Assembly (NCBI RefSeq): GCF_003605635.1
Contig: NZ_QMDW01000006.1
Location: 86,903-150,902 of the forward strand
DNA from: Halonotius pteroides
GTDB lineage: Archaea; Halobacteriota; Halobacteria; Halobacteriales; Haloferacaceae
DNA length: 64,000 nt
Direction of reading: 5' to 3'
The stretch's first letter is position 1, and each line of letters starts with the position of its first letter. Shown in pieces: positions 9,976-18,622 of the stretch. The notes beneath the pieces were generated by a model. It did no database searches. It worked only from the letters and a program-made list of their open reading frames with translations, and was not told the origin of the DNA. Both the position numbers and the translations under genes were made by a program.

Positions 9976-11106
9976 TTAGTCGATTACGGGGGATTCGCCA
10001 TCGTCGGCACTAGTCGTCGTCGCCGGTCGCAGCCGTAGTTCCTCGTCGCAGGCTGCCAGCATCGCCACCTCGTAGTTTGTGACGTAGGTCAACACCGCGA
10101 TCTGCACCGGCAACAGCACCACCCAGCCGATCAACAGCGTCACCAAAGCGAGCAGCCCCAACACCACGAGGGCGGCTGTCGACGAGGCGGCCGCGCTGAG
10201 CCCACCAAACAGCCCGAAGACGATGACAAGGCCGATCACGCCGCCGATGGTAAGAACGATCCCGTAGACGATGATCGAAAGGATTGCTCGGGCGATGCCG
10301 ACAGCCAACAACAGCAGGAGGTGGACAACGAGGTAGACGCCGAACTGTGACAGCTGCCCGCGGAAAACGGGCCAGAACCGCCGCCACCCATCGAGAACGC
10401 CGCTGTCGGTGACGACCATCGTTGGGACAACAAACTCATCCGTAATGCGGCTCACAATTGTCGAGAGGAGCATGACGCCGATGATAAAGAGGCCGGCTGC
10501 CGCAAATACCAGCAAGCCAACCGGAATGTCGGCAACAGCGAAAAACACCACAAGTCCAGCGAGCGGCCCGACAGTCAGCAGCCCGAGCCCAAGCTTAAAC
10601 GCATACAGCCGGAGTGCCTGCCCGAATCGACGTTTGGCCGGCTCAATGAGCCGCACCGTGTCGGTCTGGAGGTCGTCGTAGAAGACGAACCGCAGCGTCT
10701 CCGTGAGGAGGCCGATCACCAGCACGATAGCGAATGCCAGGAGCCCGATCGCAACAAGCAGCCCAAGCTCGGCACCGGCCATCTCAAGCAGTTCACTCGG
10801 TGGCGGCACCTCGCCGGTCGGCGGCGCGCCGGCAGTTACGTTGCCACCGGGGGCAAATTCGCCGCCGGATGGGGGTGTGATGTTCCCATCGGTTGTCACG
10901 TTGCCGCTGCCGGCACTCATGTTACCGGGAGAGTCGTCGCCAGGAATCGAGGAGGGGAGATTCAGCAGGCTGAGGCCGGAGCCGCCCGTCCCAACAAAGA
11001 TCGAGATGAGGGCGAGTTTCAGCCATCGACCGACGGCAAACGGGGACAGAAACGACCGGGTTTCCTCGATCGCTTCGTCGACACTATCGATCGCGTGCCA
11101 TGACAT
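9976..11106 (-). CDS. DUF7544-like polytopic membrane protein
   Basis: A 376-residue membrane protein. A conserved opening MSWHAIDSVDEAIEETRSFL precedes the first helix (about 30-45). A Gly/Pro/Thr-rich extracytoplasmic loop (about 48-105) and five or six further hydrophobic helices follow, several rich in Gly/Leu/Ile (for example VVFFAVADIPVGLLVFAAAGL and TIGGVIGLVIVFGLFGGLSA). I associate the opening with the haloarchaeal DUF7544 family of unknown function. It is transcribed alone, with a 200-base spacer to maeB in which I see no gene. Confidence 0.75.
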   Translation of the reverse strand: MSWHAIDSVDEAIEETRSFLSPFAVGRWLKLALISIFVGTGGSGLSLLNLPSSIPGDDSPGNMSAGSGNVTTDGNITPPSGGEFAPGGNVTAGAPPTGEVPPPSELLEMAGAELGLLVAIGLLAFAIVLVIGLLTETLRFVFYDDLQTDTVRLIEPAKRRFGQALRLYAFKLGLGLLTVGPLAGLVVFFAVADIPVGLLVFAAAGLFIIGVMLLSTIVSRITDEFVVPTMVVTDSGVLDGWRRFWPVFRGQLSQFGVYLVVHLLLLLAVGIARAILSIIVYGIVLTIGGVIGLVIVFGLFGGLSAAASSTAALVVLGLLALVTLLIGWVVLLPVQIAVLTYVTNYEVAMLAACDEELRLRPATTTSADDGESPVID

Positions 11107-11158
11107 ACCCGTGACCAGTCTTGACGAGCTAAAAGGGGTTTCGAAGGCTCAAATCCCG

Positions 11159-12280
11159 CTAAGGATTCCGATGTAGCACCGCCGGCCGAGCGAGTGTGGC
11201 GTCGCCGACGGTATCATCAACGGCGTCGACATCGATCGTCGGCCACGCGTCGGACAGCGTTAGTGGCTCGATGGCGTCGTCGGTGACCACCACGGTGCCC
11301 TCGCTTTTCGCGCCCTGCACGGTCGGATTCCACGCGTAAGCCATCGGCGTGAAGATGCTGGCCGCGTGGTCGGGCATGGCGATCCACTCCCGGCCGGCGA
11401 AGCCGGCGGCCCCACCCTGATGGTGGTGTGTCCACTCGTCGGGCCAGTCGACAGCGGCGTAGGCCTGCTGGATGGCGTCAAACACGTCGCCGGCGGTGCC
11501 ATCTGTGGCTGCAACCTGCTGGGTCGCCGCCAGCGCGCTTGTCTCGACGACCGCAGCGGTGCGGTGGCGGTCGACGAGCCAGTCCGGCGCGTCGAAGGCA
11601 ACCGTTCGGGTCGCACTCGCATGGAGGCCGCCGCGGTGGGTGGTCACCGACAGCAACGCGTAGTCGCCAACTGCCGTCTCGGTCGGCGTGTAGTGCCGAT
11701 ACTGTTGAGCGCGCTCGTCGCCACCGACGAGAACGACCGGCGCGACGAGCCCGCGGGCTTCGAGTGCCGCCCGGAGCTCGGTGGCGACCTCGCGTTCGGT
11801 ATCCGTGGGGGCGATCGATCGCCCGGCAGCCTCGATGGCCGCGGCCACATCCGCGCCGACAGCCCGATAGCGGTCGATATCAGCGTCGGCTAGCGGTTGC
11901 CGGAGTGTTGTTGGGTCGACCGTCGCAAAGCCCGGCACATCGAAGTCGGCAGCGGCCGGCGTCGGCGACCGCTCGGCGACAGCCTCGGCCAGCGAGTCGG
12001 CATACCAGTCGACGGCGGCGACCGTGAACTCGGATGGAAGCTCTTCGTCGCGAAGTCGCGGGGCTTCGATGGTGTCGGTGACGACGCGGAAGCCGGCCTC
12101 GCGGTCGTAGCCGGCGGCGGCGACGCCGACCGACCCCTCACGGTCGACGACATTGCTGCCGCCGGTCAGCCACGCGAAGCTGTTTGGGCGGGCAAACCAG
12201 ACGGCCGCGAGATCGGTCGCATCGAGATAGCGTTCAACTCGTGGCTGACGGTCGGCTACCGGCGGTGCTGCGGGTGGCAT
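11159..12280 (-). CDS. M24 (creatinase/Xaa-Pro peptidase-like) family protein, probably inactive
   Basis: About 373 residues from the ATG at 12280 (MPPAAPPVAD); an in-frame ATG at 12319 is less likely. An N-terminal creatinase-like domain (1-130) precedes a pita-bread M24 domain. The His region (TDGTAGD.., HHHQGGAAGFAGREW) and the late Glu (GAKSEGTVVV) align with M24 peptidases. The two aspartate ligands normally in LIDxG and SDxTRT are replaced by Ser (ALLSVTTHRGGLHASATRTV). It may therefore be a non-catalytic or altered paralogue; the exact role is unknown. It lies divergent from the heme A synthase gene. Confidence 0.75.
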   Translation of the reverse strand: MPPAAPPVADRQPRVERYLDATDLAAVWFARPNSFAWLTGGSNVVDREGSVGVAAAGYDREAGFRVVTDTIEAPRLRDEELPSEFTVAAVDWYADSLAEAVAERSPTPAAADFDVPGFATVDPTTLRQPLADADIDRYRAVGADVAAAIEAAGRSIAPTDTEREVATELRAALEARGLVAPVVLVGGDERAQQYRHYTPTETAVGDYALLSVTTHRGGLHASATRTVAFDAPDWLVDRHRTAAVVETSALAATQQVAATDGTAGDVFDAIQQAYAAVDWPDEWTHHHQGGAAGFAGREWIAMPDHAASIFTPMAYAWNPTVQGAKSEGTVVVTDDAIEPLTLSDAWPTIDVDAVDDTVGDATLARPAVLHRNP

Positions 12281-12385
12281 ATCACGCTCTTCGGTTGCAG
12301 CTACTTGAAGCCGGAGCACCCATACAGATGACAGCGAGCGCGCGTGTGAACAGGTCTAAATAGCCGGCGGCCTGACCTGCGACCA

Positions 12386-13255
12386 ATGCTTGAACGCCCA
12401 AACTGGTTCACGTTTCGACGGTTTGCGGCGGTCACAACAGCCCTGACGGTGTCGCTGATCACCCTCGGCGTCTACACCTCAGCGACCGGCTCCGGGCTGG
12501 CCTGTCAGGCCCAGTGGCCGCTGTGTTCCGACCAGTTGATTCCGACGCTAACGATCAACCCGGATTTCATCGAGTGGTTCCATCGTTTCGTTGCGATGAT
12601 CACCGGCTTTCTCATTCTCGGCACGGCCGGCTGGGCGTGGCGACGCGGTGATCGGCGGACGACACGCACCGCTGTTGGAGCGGTTGTGCTGCTCCCGCTA
12701 CAGATCTCGATCGGCGCGATCACCGTGACGATCAACGGGCTCGTGCCGTGGGGGTATGCGGTGCCGACACATGCGGCACACCTCGTTGCCGCGCTGTCGA
12801 TTTTCACGCTGTTGTCGCTGACAACGATCTACGCCTACCGCGAGCACCACAGTCGCCCGCCGCGGGCACGGGGCCGACGCGCGCTTGGTGTCACCCTCGT
12901 CGCGCTGCTGGTTAGTGGCCTGTTCAGCCGTGGCGTCCCGCTGTTGCAGTATTCGCCGGGCGCACAGGCGTGGTATTATGCTGTGTCGCTGATCGCGGTC
13001 ATCGGGCTGTTGGCGACGGTGTACTGGCTGACCGGCGTCGACCGGCTTGGTCGGCAGTTGGCCGGTCTCGCTCTCGCGATCATTGTCGGCACCATGCTGA
13101 TCGGTCGGGATCTTGTCGCTTACACACCGACCGTCCAACTCCTCAATTTCGGGCTGTATGTGGCCGCGGTGGTGCTCGTCGCCGGCGGGCTCTGGCGGCT
13201 GTTTGGGCGGGTACAGTCGCCGTCAACGCCGTTTGGAACCGAGCACTCAGAGTAA
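12386..13255 (+). CDS. ctaA: Heme A synthase, COX15/CtaA family
   Basis: A 289-residue integral membrane protein with about eight transmembrane helices in two four-helix repeats. The His-bearing helices are recognisable: FIEWFHRFVAMITGFL (about 62-77) and AVPTHAAHLVAAL (about 127-139). The N-terminal extracytoplasmic loop GSGLACQAQWPLC carries a Cys pair of the kind that influences CtaA activity. The family converts heme O to heme A for terminal oxidases at the cell membrane. It is transcribed alone, divergent from the M24 gene. The second repeat has fewer obvious His residues than the first. Confidence 0.9.
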   Translation: MLERPNWFTFRRFAAVTTALTVSLITLGVYTSATGSGLACQAQWPLCSDQLIPTLTINPDFIEWFHRFVAMITGFLILGTAGWAWRRGDRRTTRTAVGAVVLLPLQISIGAITVTINGLVPWGYAVPTHAAHLVAALSIFTLLSLTTIYAYREHHSRPPRARGRRALGVTLVALLVSGLFSRGVPLLQYSPGAQAWYYAVSLIAVIGLLATVYWLTGVDRLGRQLAGLALAIIVGTMLIGRDLVAYTPTVQLLNFGLYVAAVVLVAGGLWRLFGRVQSPSTPFGTEHSE

Positions 13256-13294
13256 GACGCAACGACGACAGATCCTCACGAGTGTGCCCGCCAC

Positions 13295-14791
13295 CTACAC
13301 GAAGTCGTTGAGCCCGGCCTGATTCTCATCGTCGTCGTCGGTCTTGGCTGGATCGTCGCCGTCAGTGTCGGCATCGCTATCGGAGCGACGTGTCTCGCTG
13401 TCGTCACCCCGGTCGGAGACAGCAGAATCGCTGTCCGCCGTTGTAGCGTTGTCGTCGCCGTCTCCTGTGCCCCCGGCAAACGCGCCGCTGGAGTGGGCTT
13501 TGATCGCCTCCGCGCGTAGTTCCTCGGCGTCGGCGACGATCGACTCAACCTTGTTCGTTGACTCGCCGCTGCCGGTAATGAAAGACACCGCCGCTTCGTC
13601 GAGGTCGTAGGCCGCCGTCATCGTCACAGTCAATTCCCTTGGTTTGCAGTGGTGTGTCATCGCCGACAGGAACGGCAACACCTCACGGCGGGCGGTGTCA
13701 ATGCTGAGGCCGCTCCGCTCGGCGATCCGTTGGCAGACCTCGTCTGCGGTCTCATCTGATCCGGGCCAAAACTGCGGGCGGCTGTAACGCGTCCAGCCGC
13801 CGTTGGTGCCGTCGCGGGCGGCGGCGACGCCGGCAGCCGCGTTGTCGGTCGCATACCGCCAGTAGCTGTAGTTTTGGGTGGCACGCACGCGGCCCAGCCA
13901 CCGGTCGGCGTTGGCTAAGACATCGTAGGCGCGGGCGGCCTCGGTTGGCTCATAGACCGCCAACAGATTGTTTTCGAGCCATTTTGTCAGATCATCGGGC
14001 GTCTCATCGACGCGGTAGGCCGACTGCAGGGCCTCCTCGGCGGACTCCTCTTTGAGAACAACATCAAGGAACGGAAAGAGACCCATCGCCCGATCCCGCC
14101 CGCTGGTGACGACATCCTCGGCGGTGATCGCATCGCGGCCCTCTGTGGCGGCTTGCAGATCCTTGATCGCCCCACGGAGGTCACCGTCGTTGGTGTCGGC
14201 GATCACGTCGAGGGCGTCCTGTTCGTACTCGATGTCCTCCCGGCGACAGATATCCCGCAGGACAGGAACGATCGAGCGTGCGGATACGTCGCGAAACTCG
14301 ATGTCCTCACAGGCGTTGCGCAGTCCGCGAGACATCTCGTAGAACTCGTTGGCGATCAGCACGATCGGTTGGCTGGCGTCTTTGACCAGCTTCGTGATCG
14401 CCGACGCGCCGCCGCGGTCGTATGTGCCGTGGATGTTGTCGGCCTCATCAAGGATGACGAGTTGGCGGCTCTCGGTGTCGCCGCCGCGGGCGCCGCCACC
14501 GCCCGCACTGCCGGCCAAGGTGGCGTTGTTTGCCGCCCGCCCGGCAAACCGCTCGATCACGTCAGCGGTTCGCTGGTCGGAGGCGTTGAGTTCGACTGTC
14601 TTCCAGCCCATATCCGCGGCCAGCGCGTGGGCCGCGGAGGTCTTGCCGACCCCCGGCGAGCCATAGAGGATCACCGCCTGCCCGTGGTCGTCCCACGTTG
14701 TGGCCCACTCGTGGAACGCATCGCGGGCTTTGTCGTTGCCGCGAACCTCCGAGAGGGTCGTCGGGCGGTAGCGTTCGGTCCAATCAGCCAT
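13295..14791 (-). CDS. rfcL: Replication factor C large subunit
   Basis: 498 residues from ATG 14791 (MADWTERYRPTTLSEVRGND). It is the large subunit of the archaeal clamp loader that loads PCNA on DNA. Walker A is LYGSPGVGKTSAA near 45-57, Walker B is ILDEADNI near 110, and helical collar regions follow. After a highly acidic, disordered C-terminus (about 430-490) comes a canonical PCNA-interacting peptide, QAGLNDFV, at the extreme end. An upstream in-frame ATG at 14878 is rejected because the conserved opening is at 14791. It is divergent from a flavin oxidase-like gene. Confidence 0.96.
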   Translation of the reverse strand: MADWTERYRPTTLSEVRGNDKARDAFHEWATTWDDHGQAVILYGSPGVGKTSAAHALAADMGWKTVELNASDQRTADVIERFAGRAANNATLAGSAGGGGARGGDTESRQLVILDEADNIHGTYDRGGASAITKLVKDASQPIVLIANEFYEMSRGLRNACEDIEFRDVSARSIVPVLRDICRREDIEYEQDALDVIADTNDGDLRGAIKDLQAATEGRDAITAEDVVTSGRDRAMGLFPFLDVVLKEESAEEALQSAYRVDETPDDLTKWLENNLLAVYEPTEAARAYDVLANADRWLGRVRATQNYSYWRYATDNAAAGVAAARDGTNGGWTRYSRPQFWPGSDETADEVCQRIAERSGLSIDTARREVLPFLSAMTHHCKPRELTVTMTAAYDLDEAAVSFITGSGESTNKVESIVADAEELRAEAIKAHSSGAFAGGTGDGDDNATTADSDSAVSDRGDDSETRRSDSDADTDGDDPAKTDDDDENQAGLNDFV

Positions 14792-14903
14792 TATTGTGAT
14801 GTGGCTCGTCGCTTGCTTAGTGGTTGCGACCGCGGGTGCCCCGACAGTCGGGCGGACTCGTTCCGCCGGTAGATTCATGCAGACTGTCCTGAAAGAGTGT
14901 GGT

Positions 14904-15341
14904 ATGACAGAGCATCAATCACACGCGATGGACGACAACGAGATCGGTGCCTTGCTCGGTTCCGGCGGCACCGGCGTGATCGCCTTCGCCGACGAGGACG
15001 AGCCATACGCCATCCCGATCTCCTACGGCTACGATGACGACACCGAGGCGTTCTATATCCGGTGTGGGTTTGCTCCCGACAGCGAGAAACGCCGGTTTGT
15101 CGACGACGGCGTCACGGCGTCGTTGGTCATTACCGATGACACCGGCACCTGGCGGAGCGTCATCGCCCGTGGGTCGCTCACCGAGATCTCCGAACCCGCG
15201 ATCGAGGGCGGGGCCGCCCAAAGCATCCGCCGGATGAACATCCCCTACGTGACGATTCACGAGACGCCAGCGACAGCGATGGAGTTTGAGCTTTACCGAC
15301 TCACCCCTGAGTCGGTGACCGGTCGCAAGGAACAACCCTGA
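14904..15341 (+). CDS. Pyridoxamine 5'-phosphate oxidase-related FMN-binding protein
   Basis: 145 residues with the split-barrel flavin-binding fold. Seen are MDDNEIGALLGSGGTGVIAFA, the strand pair DEPYAIPISYGYDDDTEAFYIRC, RRFVDDGVTASLVI and WRSVIARGSLTEI, typical of the haloarchaeal PNPOx-like family. Members bind FMN, F420 or heme; the substrate is unknown and true PNP oxidase activity is unlikely. The ATG at 14904 fits the conserved start; longer in-frame starts give an atypical leader. It is divergent from rfcL. Confidence 0.85.
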   Translation: MTEHQSHAMDDNEIGALLGSGGTGVIAFADEDEPYAIPISYGYDDDTEAFYIRCGFAPDSEKRRFVDDGVTASLVITDDTGTWRSVIARGSLTEISEPAIEGGAAQSIRRMNIPYVTIHETPATAMEFELYRLTPESVTGRKEQP

Positions 15342-15470
15342 CCGGCCGGGCGATATGGCACCACCAGCGGCCAATCAAGCATATACGACAGTTGTCTAGC
15401 CCATGGTTCGACAGATTTTTTCCCAGACCGTCGGTAGCAATGATATGGGACAACTGGCGGTAGGGCGGCG

Positions 15471-16178
15471 ATGACAGCGACCGTACGCGAGGATCTCGCC
15501 CACCGGATCGCCGGCGAGGTCACGCTGAGTGACGACCCCGGCGCGACGCTGAAGAAGTGGCGCACCGATTTCAACATCTCCCAAACCGAGTTGGCCGCCC
15601 AGATTGATGTCTCCTCGTCGGTGATCTCGGATTACGAGAGCGGTCGCCGGGAGAGCCCCGGCATCGGCATCGTCCACCGGCTGGTCACCGCCCTGCTCGA
15701 TGTCGATGAGGCCCGTGGCGGCAGTCACATCCGACAGTACGGCCGTGTGCTGTCGGCCGGCTTCGAGAGCGACATCGTCCACGACCTACGAGAGTATCCA
15801 GCCGCGCTCCCGCTGGATGATTTTTATGACGCACTCGACGCCACCGAGGTCAGCGAGGGCAAATGGGACTACGTCAACGGTCACACCGTCATCAACAGCA
15901 TTCAAACGATCACCCGGCTGAGCAACGAGGAGTTTTATCGACTGTACGGGCAAAGCACCGACCGCGGACTCGTGTTTACGAACGTCAGCCGCGGCGAGGG
16001 GCCACTGGTCGCCATGCGCGTCGTCACACCGACGCCGAACGCGGTCGTCCTCCATGGGATCGAGGCCGATGACCTCTGGGAACACGCCCCCGCACTTGCC
16101 GAGATCGACGGCTTCTCGCTGGCGACCTCGACCCGGGATCTTGATGACGCGCTGGCGGAGCTGCGGGAGTTGGCCTGA
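15471..16178 (+). CDS. Archaeal XRE-type HTH transcriptional regulator (COG1709-like)
   Basis: 235 residues. A Cro/C1-type helix-turn-helix lies at about 27-80 (LKKWRTDFNISQTELAAQIDVSSSVISDYESGR). A conserved archaeal effector-like domain of about 150 residues follows (VINSIQTITRLSNEEFYRLYGQSTDRGLVF, MRVVTPTPNAVVLHG). This arrangement matches the archaeal regulator group COG1709, whose targets are largely unknown. Two inverted copies of GACAACTG sit just upstream (15389-15396 and 15449-15456) and could be an autoregulatory operator. Confidence 0.82.
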   Translation: MTATVREDLAHRIAGEVTLSDDPGATLKKWRTDFNISQTELAAQIDVSSSVISDYESGRRESPGIGIVHRLVTALLDVDEARGGSHIRQYGRVLSAGFESDIVHDLREYPAALPLDDFYDALDATEVSEGKWDYVNGHTVINSIQTITRLSNEEFYRLYGQSTDRGLVFTNVSRGEGPLVAMRVVTPTPNAVVLHGIEADDLWEHAPALAEIDGFSLATSTRDLDDALAELRELA

Positions 16179-16255
16179 TTGACGGCATCGACACCGCTCG
16201 GTAGTCGCGCTGGTTGTTGATGCCGACGACTGCGACTATCGGAATCTCAAAACCG

Positions 16256-16630
16256 CTATCTGGCTGTCGGCGTAATGCCGTCGCCAACGGCGTCCATCAC
16301 TTGGAGGACGGCACTGGCAGCCAGCCCTTGGGCAACCTCGCGTTGGGTCTCGTCGTCGAGGCCGGCTTCCAAATCATCAACGTCGGGCGTGTAGCCCGCG
16401 GTCACGGGGTGGCCGGCTGGGGGGTCGACCGCAACGGTGGCGGTCGGGCCGCCGTCTTGGAGTTCTGAGCCGACATGGTAGCCATCCGGGAGATACGACT
16501 CCGTCTCAGAAACGATAGCTGCGACAGCATGTCGAAGCGCGCGCTTCTGGCCGCCGGAGAGTTCGACATCAGCGGTCGGCTGGTCGTCGATGCCCATCCC
16601 GGCACCTGCCCCCGGATAGTTTCCGTTCAT
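16256..16630 (-). CDS. DUF5811 family protein
   Basis: A 124-residue haloarchaeal protein with a Gly/Asn opening (MNGNYPGAGAG), a helix (LSGGQKRALRHAVAAIVSETESYLP), a beta-rich middle with a conserved PPAGHPVTAGYTP stretch, and a C-terminal helix ending DGITPTAR. I recognise this as DUF5811, function unknown. ATG is at 16630. No membrane segment or catalytic motif is visible. It lies convergent to the HTH regulator gene. Confidence 0.82.
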   Translation of the reverse strand: MNGNYPGAGAGMGIDDQPTADVELSGGQKRALRHAVAAIVSETESYLPDGYHVGSELQDGGPTATVAVDPPAGHPVTAGYTPDVDDLEAGLDDETQREVAQGLAASAVLQVMDAVGDGITPTAR

Positions 16631-16706
16631 TGAAAGTCAAACGGAATAGGTGCGGCCGTAATAAAAAGGCGTCGGCGATCCGCCGGGGCGCGTTGGATCG
16701 ATGGCG

Positions 16707-17192
16707 TCAACAGATCGGCTCGCTGTCGCCGTAGGCTGCGAGTACGACCGCGGCGGTGTGGCTACTACCGTCAGCATCAACGGTGGAGACAAGCGCGTCG
16801 CGATCAGTGAACTCCCACTCGCGGAGTTCACAGCCGGCATCGAGGCCGCGGCCGGCGGCAGCCTCGATGGCGTCAGGATCGGTGCCGGAGGCCTCATAAA
16901 ACAGCCCTGGCCCTGGCCCGGTCGCCCACGCGATGGCGGTTGCCGCCGTCTCGGCCGCCGCATCGGGGCCGACGACAGACCGCCCCTCAACGACAGTCAG
17001 TTGATTGCCGGCCGCCCCGAGATCCGGCGCGCGGTCGACAACCTCGATCGTTGCGTCGGCCGGGATCACCGAGGAGACGGCCACAAGATTGTAGTTGTGG
17101 AGGTTCGCGTCGGCGAGGGCGGCGTCGTAGGCAGCCATCGCTGTGGGGGCGCGACCGATCCCGCCGGCGACGTGGATCGTCGTCATTACCAT
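16707..17192 (-). CDS. Pyruvoyl-dependent arginine decarboxylase
   Basis: 161 residues, the usual length of archaeal PvlArgDC, which converts arginine to agmatine. The proenzyme cleaves itself between two serines. Here the site is in NLVAVSSVIPADATIEV, so cleavage is between S40 and S41, making a pyruvoyl group on the alpha subunit. Downstream GPGLFYEASG is also typical. In archaea agmatine feeds polyamine synthesis and the agmatidine modification of tRNA-Ile. Two Met codons (17192, 17186) could start translation. It is on the same strand as, and downstream of, the PAN gene. Confidence 0.9.
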   Translation of the reverse strand: MVMTTIHVAGGIGRAPTAMAAYDAALADANLHNYNLVAVSSVIPADATIEVVDRAPDLGAAGNQLTVVEGRSVVGPDAAAETAATAIAWATGPGPGLFYEASGTDPDAIEAAAGRGLDAGCELREWEFTDRDALVSTVDADGSSHTAAVVLAAYGDSEPIC

Positions 17193-17296
17193 ACCGCGGT
17201 GGCCTGACGGCTAATCGGTTACGACTCAGCAGAAGAAACGAGACGGGTCACGCAGCCGCTTGCGGATGCCACCGCCGTCAGTTGGCAGCAGCAGCG

Positions 17297-18520
17297 TTAG
17301 TGGCGGTACCGAACAACGCCGTCGTCTGTCTCGTTGGCGTCGAGTTTCTCGCGGGCGTCGTCGATATCCGCTCGGGAGACCGTCGTCCGGTCGTCACGGA
17401 TGGCAAACATCCCGGCCTCGGTGATGAGGCTCTCGATGTCCGCGCCGCTGTAGTCGTCAAGCTCGGCTGCGAGATCCGCAAAGTCGACGTCGGTGTCAAC
17501 GCTGATCTGCTGGCTGTGGATCTCAAGGATACGCTCGCGACCCTCGGCGTTGGGTTTCGGCACCTCGATGAGACGGTCGAAGCGGCCCGGGCGCAGGATG
17601 GCCTCATCCAGCATATCAAAGCGGTTCGTGGCGGCCATCAGCTGAATCTCGCCGCGCTCATCGAACCCATCCATCTCCGAGAGCAGTTGCATCATCGTTC
17701 GCTGCACCTCGGCGTCGCCGGAGGTTTTCGAGTCGGTTCGGCGGGAGGCGACAGCGTCGATCTCGTCGATGAAGACGACGGCTGGTTCGCGCTCGGCCGC
17801 CAACGAGAACAGATCGCGGACGAGCCGCGCGCCCTCGCCGATAAACTTCTGGACGAGCTCGGAGCCCGTCATCTTGATGAACGTGGCGTCGCTCTCGTTG
17901 GCGACAGCCTTCGCAAGCATCGTCTTTCCGGTTCCGGGTGGCCCATGCATCAGCACACCCGACGGTGGGTCGATGCCGACAGCGTCGAACTGCTCGGGGT
18001 TTTCGATGGCGTCCTCGACGGCTTCTCGCACCTCCGTCACCTGGTCGTCGATTCCGCCGATGTCGTCGTAGGTGACGTTGGGGGATGCGGTGACCTCCAT
18101 CGCCTGCGCTCGGGCATCGGTTTCGTCATCAAGCAGCTGCTGGATGCCGAACGATTCGTTGATCGCAACACGGTCGCCGGATTCGAGTTTGTCCTCCAAC
18201 TCCGGCGTTACCTCGGTAAGCACCTCTTGATTGTTGCCGTGCTGTTTGATGACGACATTGCCGTCGTCGGTCAACTCCTCGACGCTGGCAATATAAAGGG
18301 CGGCCGTCTTCAACGCCTCGTTGCGATCTTTGAGGCGGCTGACCTCATCATGGAGGTCGGTGCGCTGTTCGGTGGCTTCCGAGAGCCGTGTTTCGAGCTC
18401 CTCGTTGACAGCCATAAGCCGCTTAAAGTGTTTCTTGAGTGCTGACAGCCGCTCGGCTGGTGACATCTCAGGATCCAGATCCAGCCGCGGCCGATCGGGA
18501 ATCGACGGGCTACGTGACAT
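17297..18520 (-). CDS. pan: Proteasome-activating nucleotidase (PAN)
   Basis: 407-residue AAA+ ATPase that unfolds substrates for the 20S proteasome. An N-terminal coiled coil (about 20-85) precedes an OB domain, then the ATPase with Walker A GPPGTGKTML (near 195), Walker B VVFIDEIDAV, sensor NRFDMLDEAILRPGRFDR and a C-terminal helical domain. The last residues are VVRYRH. The usual docking HbYX triplet is not exactly at the terminus, because Tyr is third from last and followed by Arg-His. Haloarchaea often carry two PANs and I cannot tell which this is. Confidence 0.95.
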   Translation of the reverse strand: MSRSPSIPDRPRLDLDPEMSPAERLSALKKHFKRLMAVNEELETRLSEATEQRTDLHDEVSRLKDRNEALKTAALYIASVEELTDDGNVVIKQHGNNQEVLTEVTPELEDKLESGDRVAINESFGIQQLLDDETDARAQAMEVTASPNVTYDDIGGIDDQVTEVREAVEDAIENPEQFDAVGIDPPSGVLMHGPPGTGKTMLAKAVANESDATFIKMTGSELVQKFIGEGARLVRDLFSLAAEREPAVVFIDEIDAVASRRTDSKTSGDAEVQRTMMQLLSEMDGFDERGEIQLMAATNRFDMLDEAILRPGRFDRLIEVPKPNAEGRERILEIHSQQISVDTDVDFADLAAELDDYSGADIESLITEAGMFAIRDDRTTVSRADIDDAREKLDANETDDGVVRYRH

Positions 18521-18622
18521 TCGTTATGTGGTTCGGTCTGGCGGTAAATGTGCCTTTGGGTCGCGGGGAATGTGCCGTGATACCACGGTTGATATGCGTG
18601 CTGAACACCGCCGGAGGCTCGT

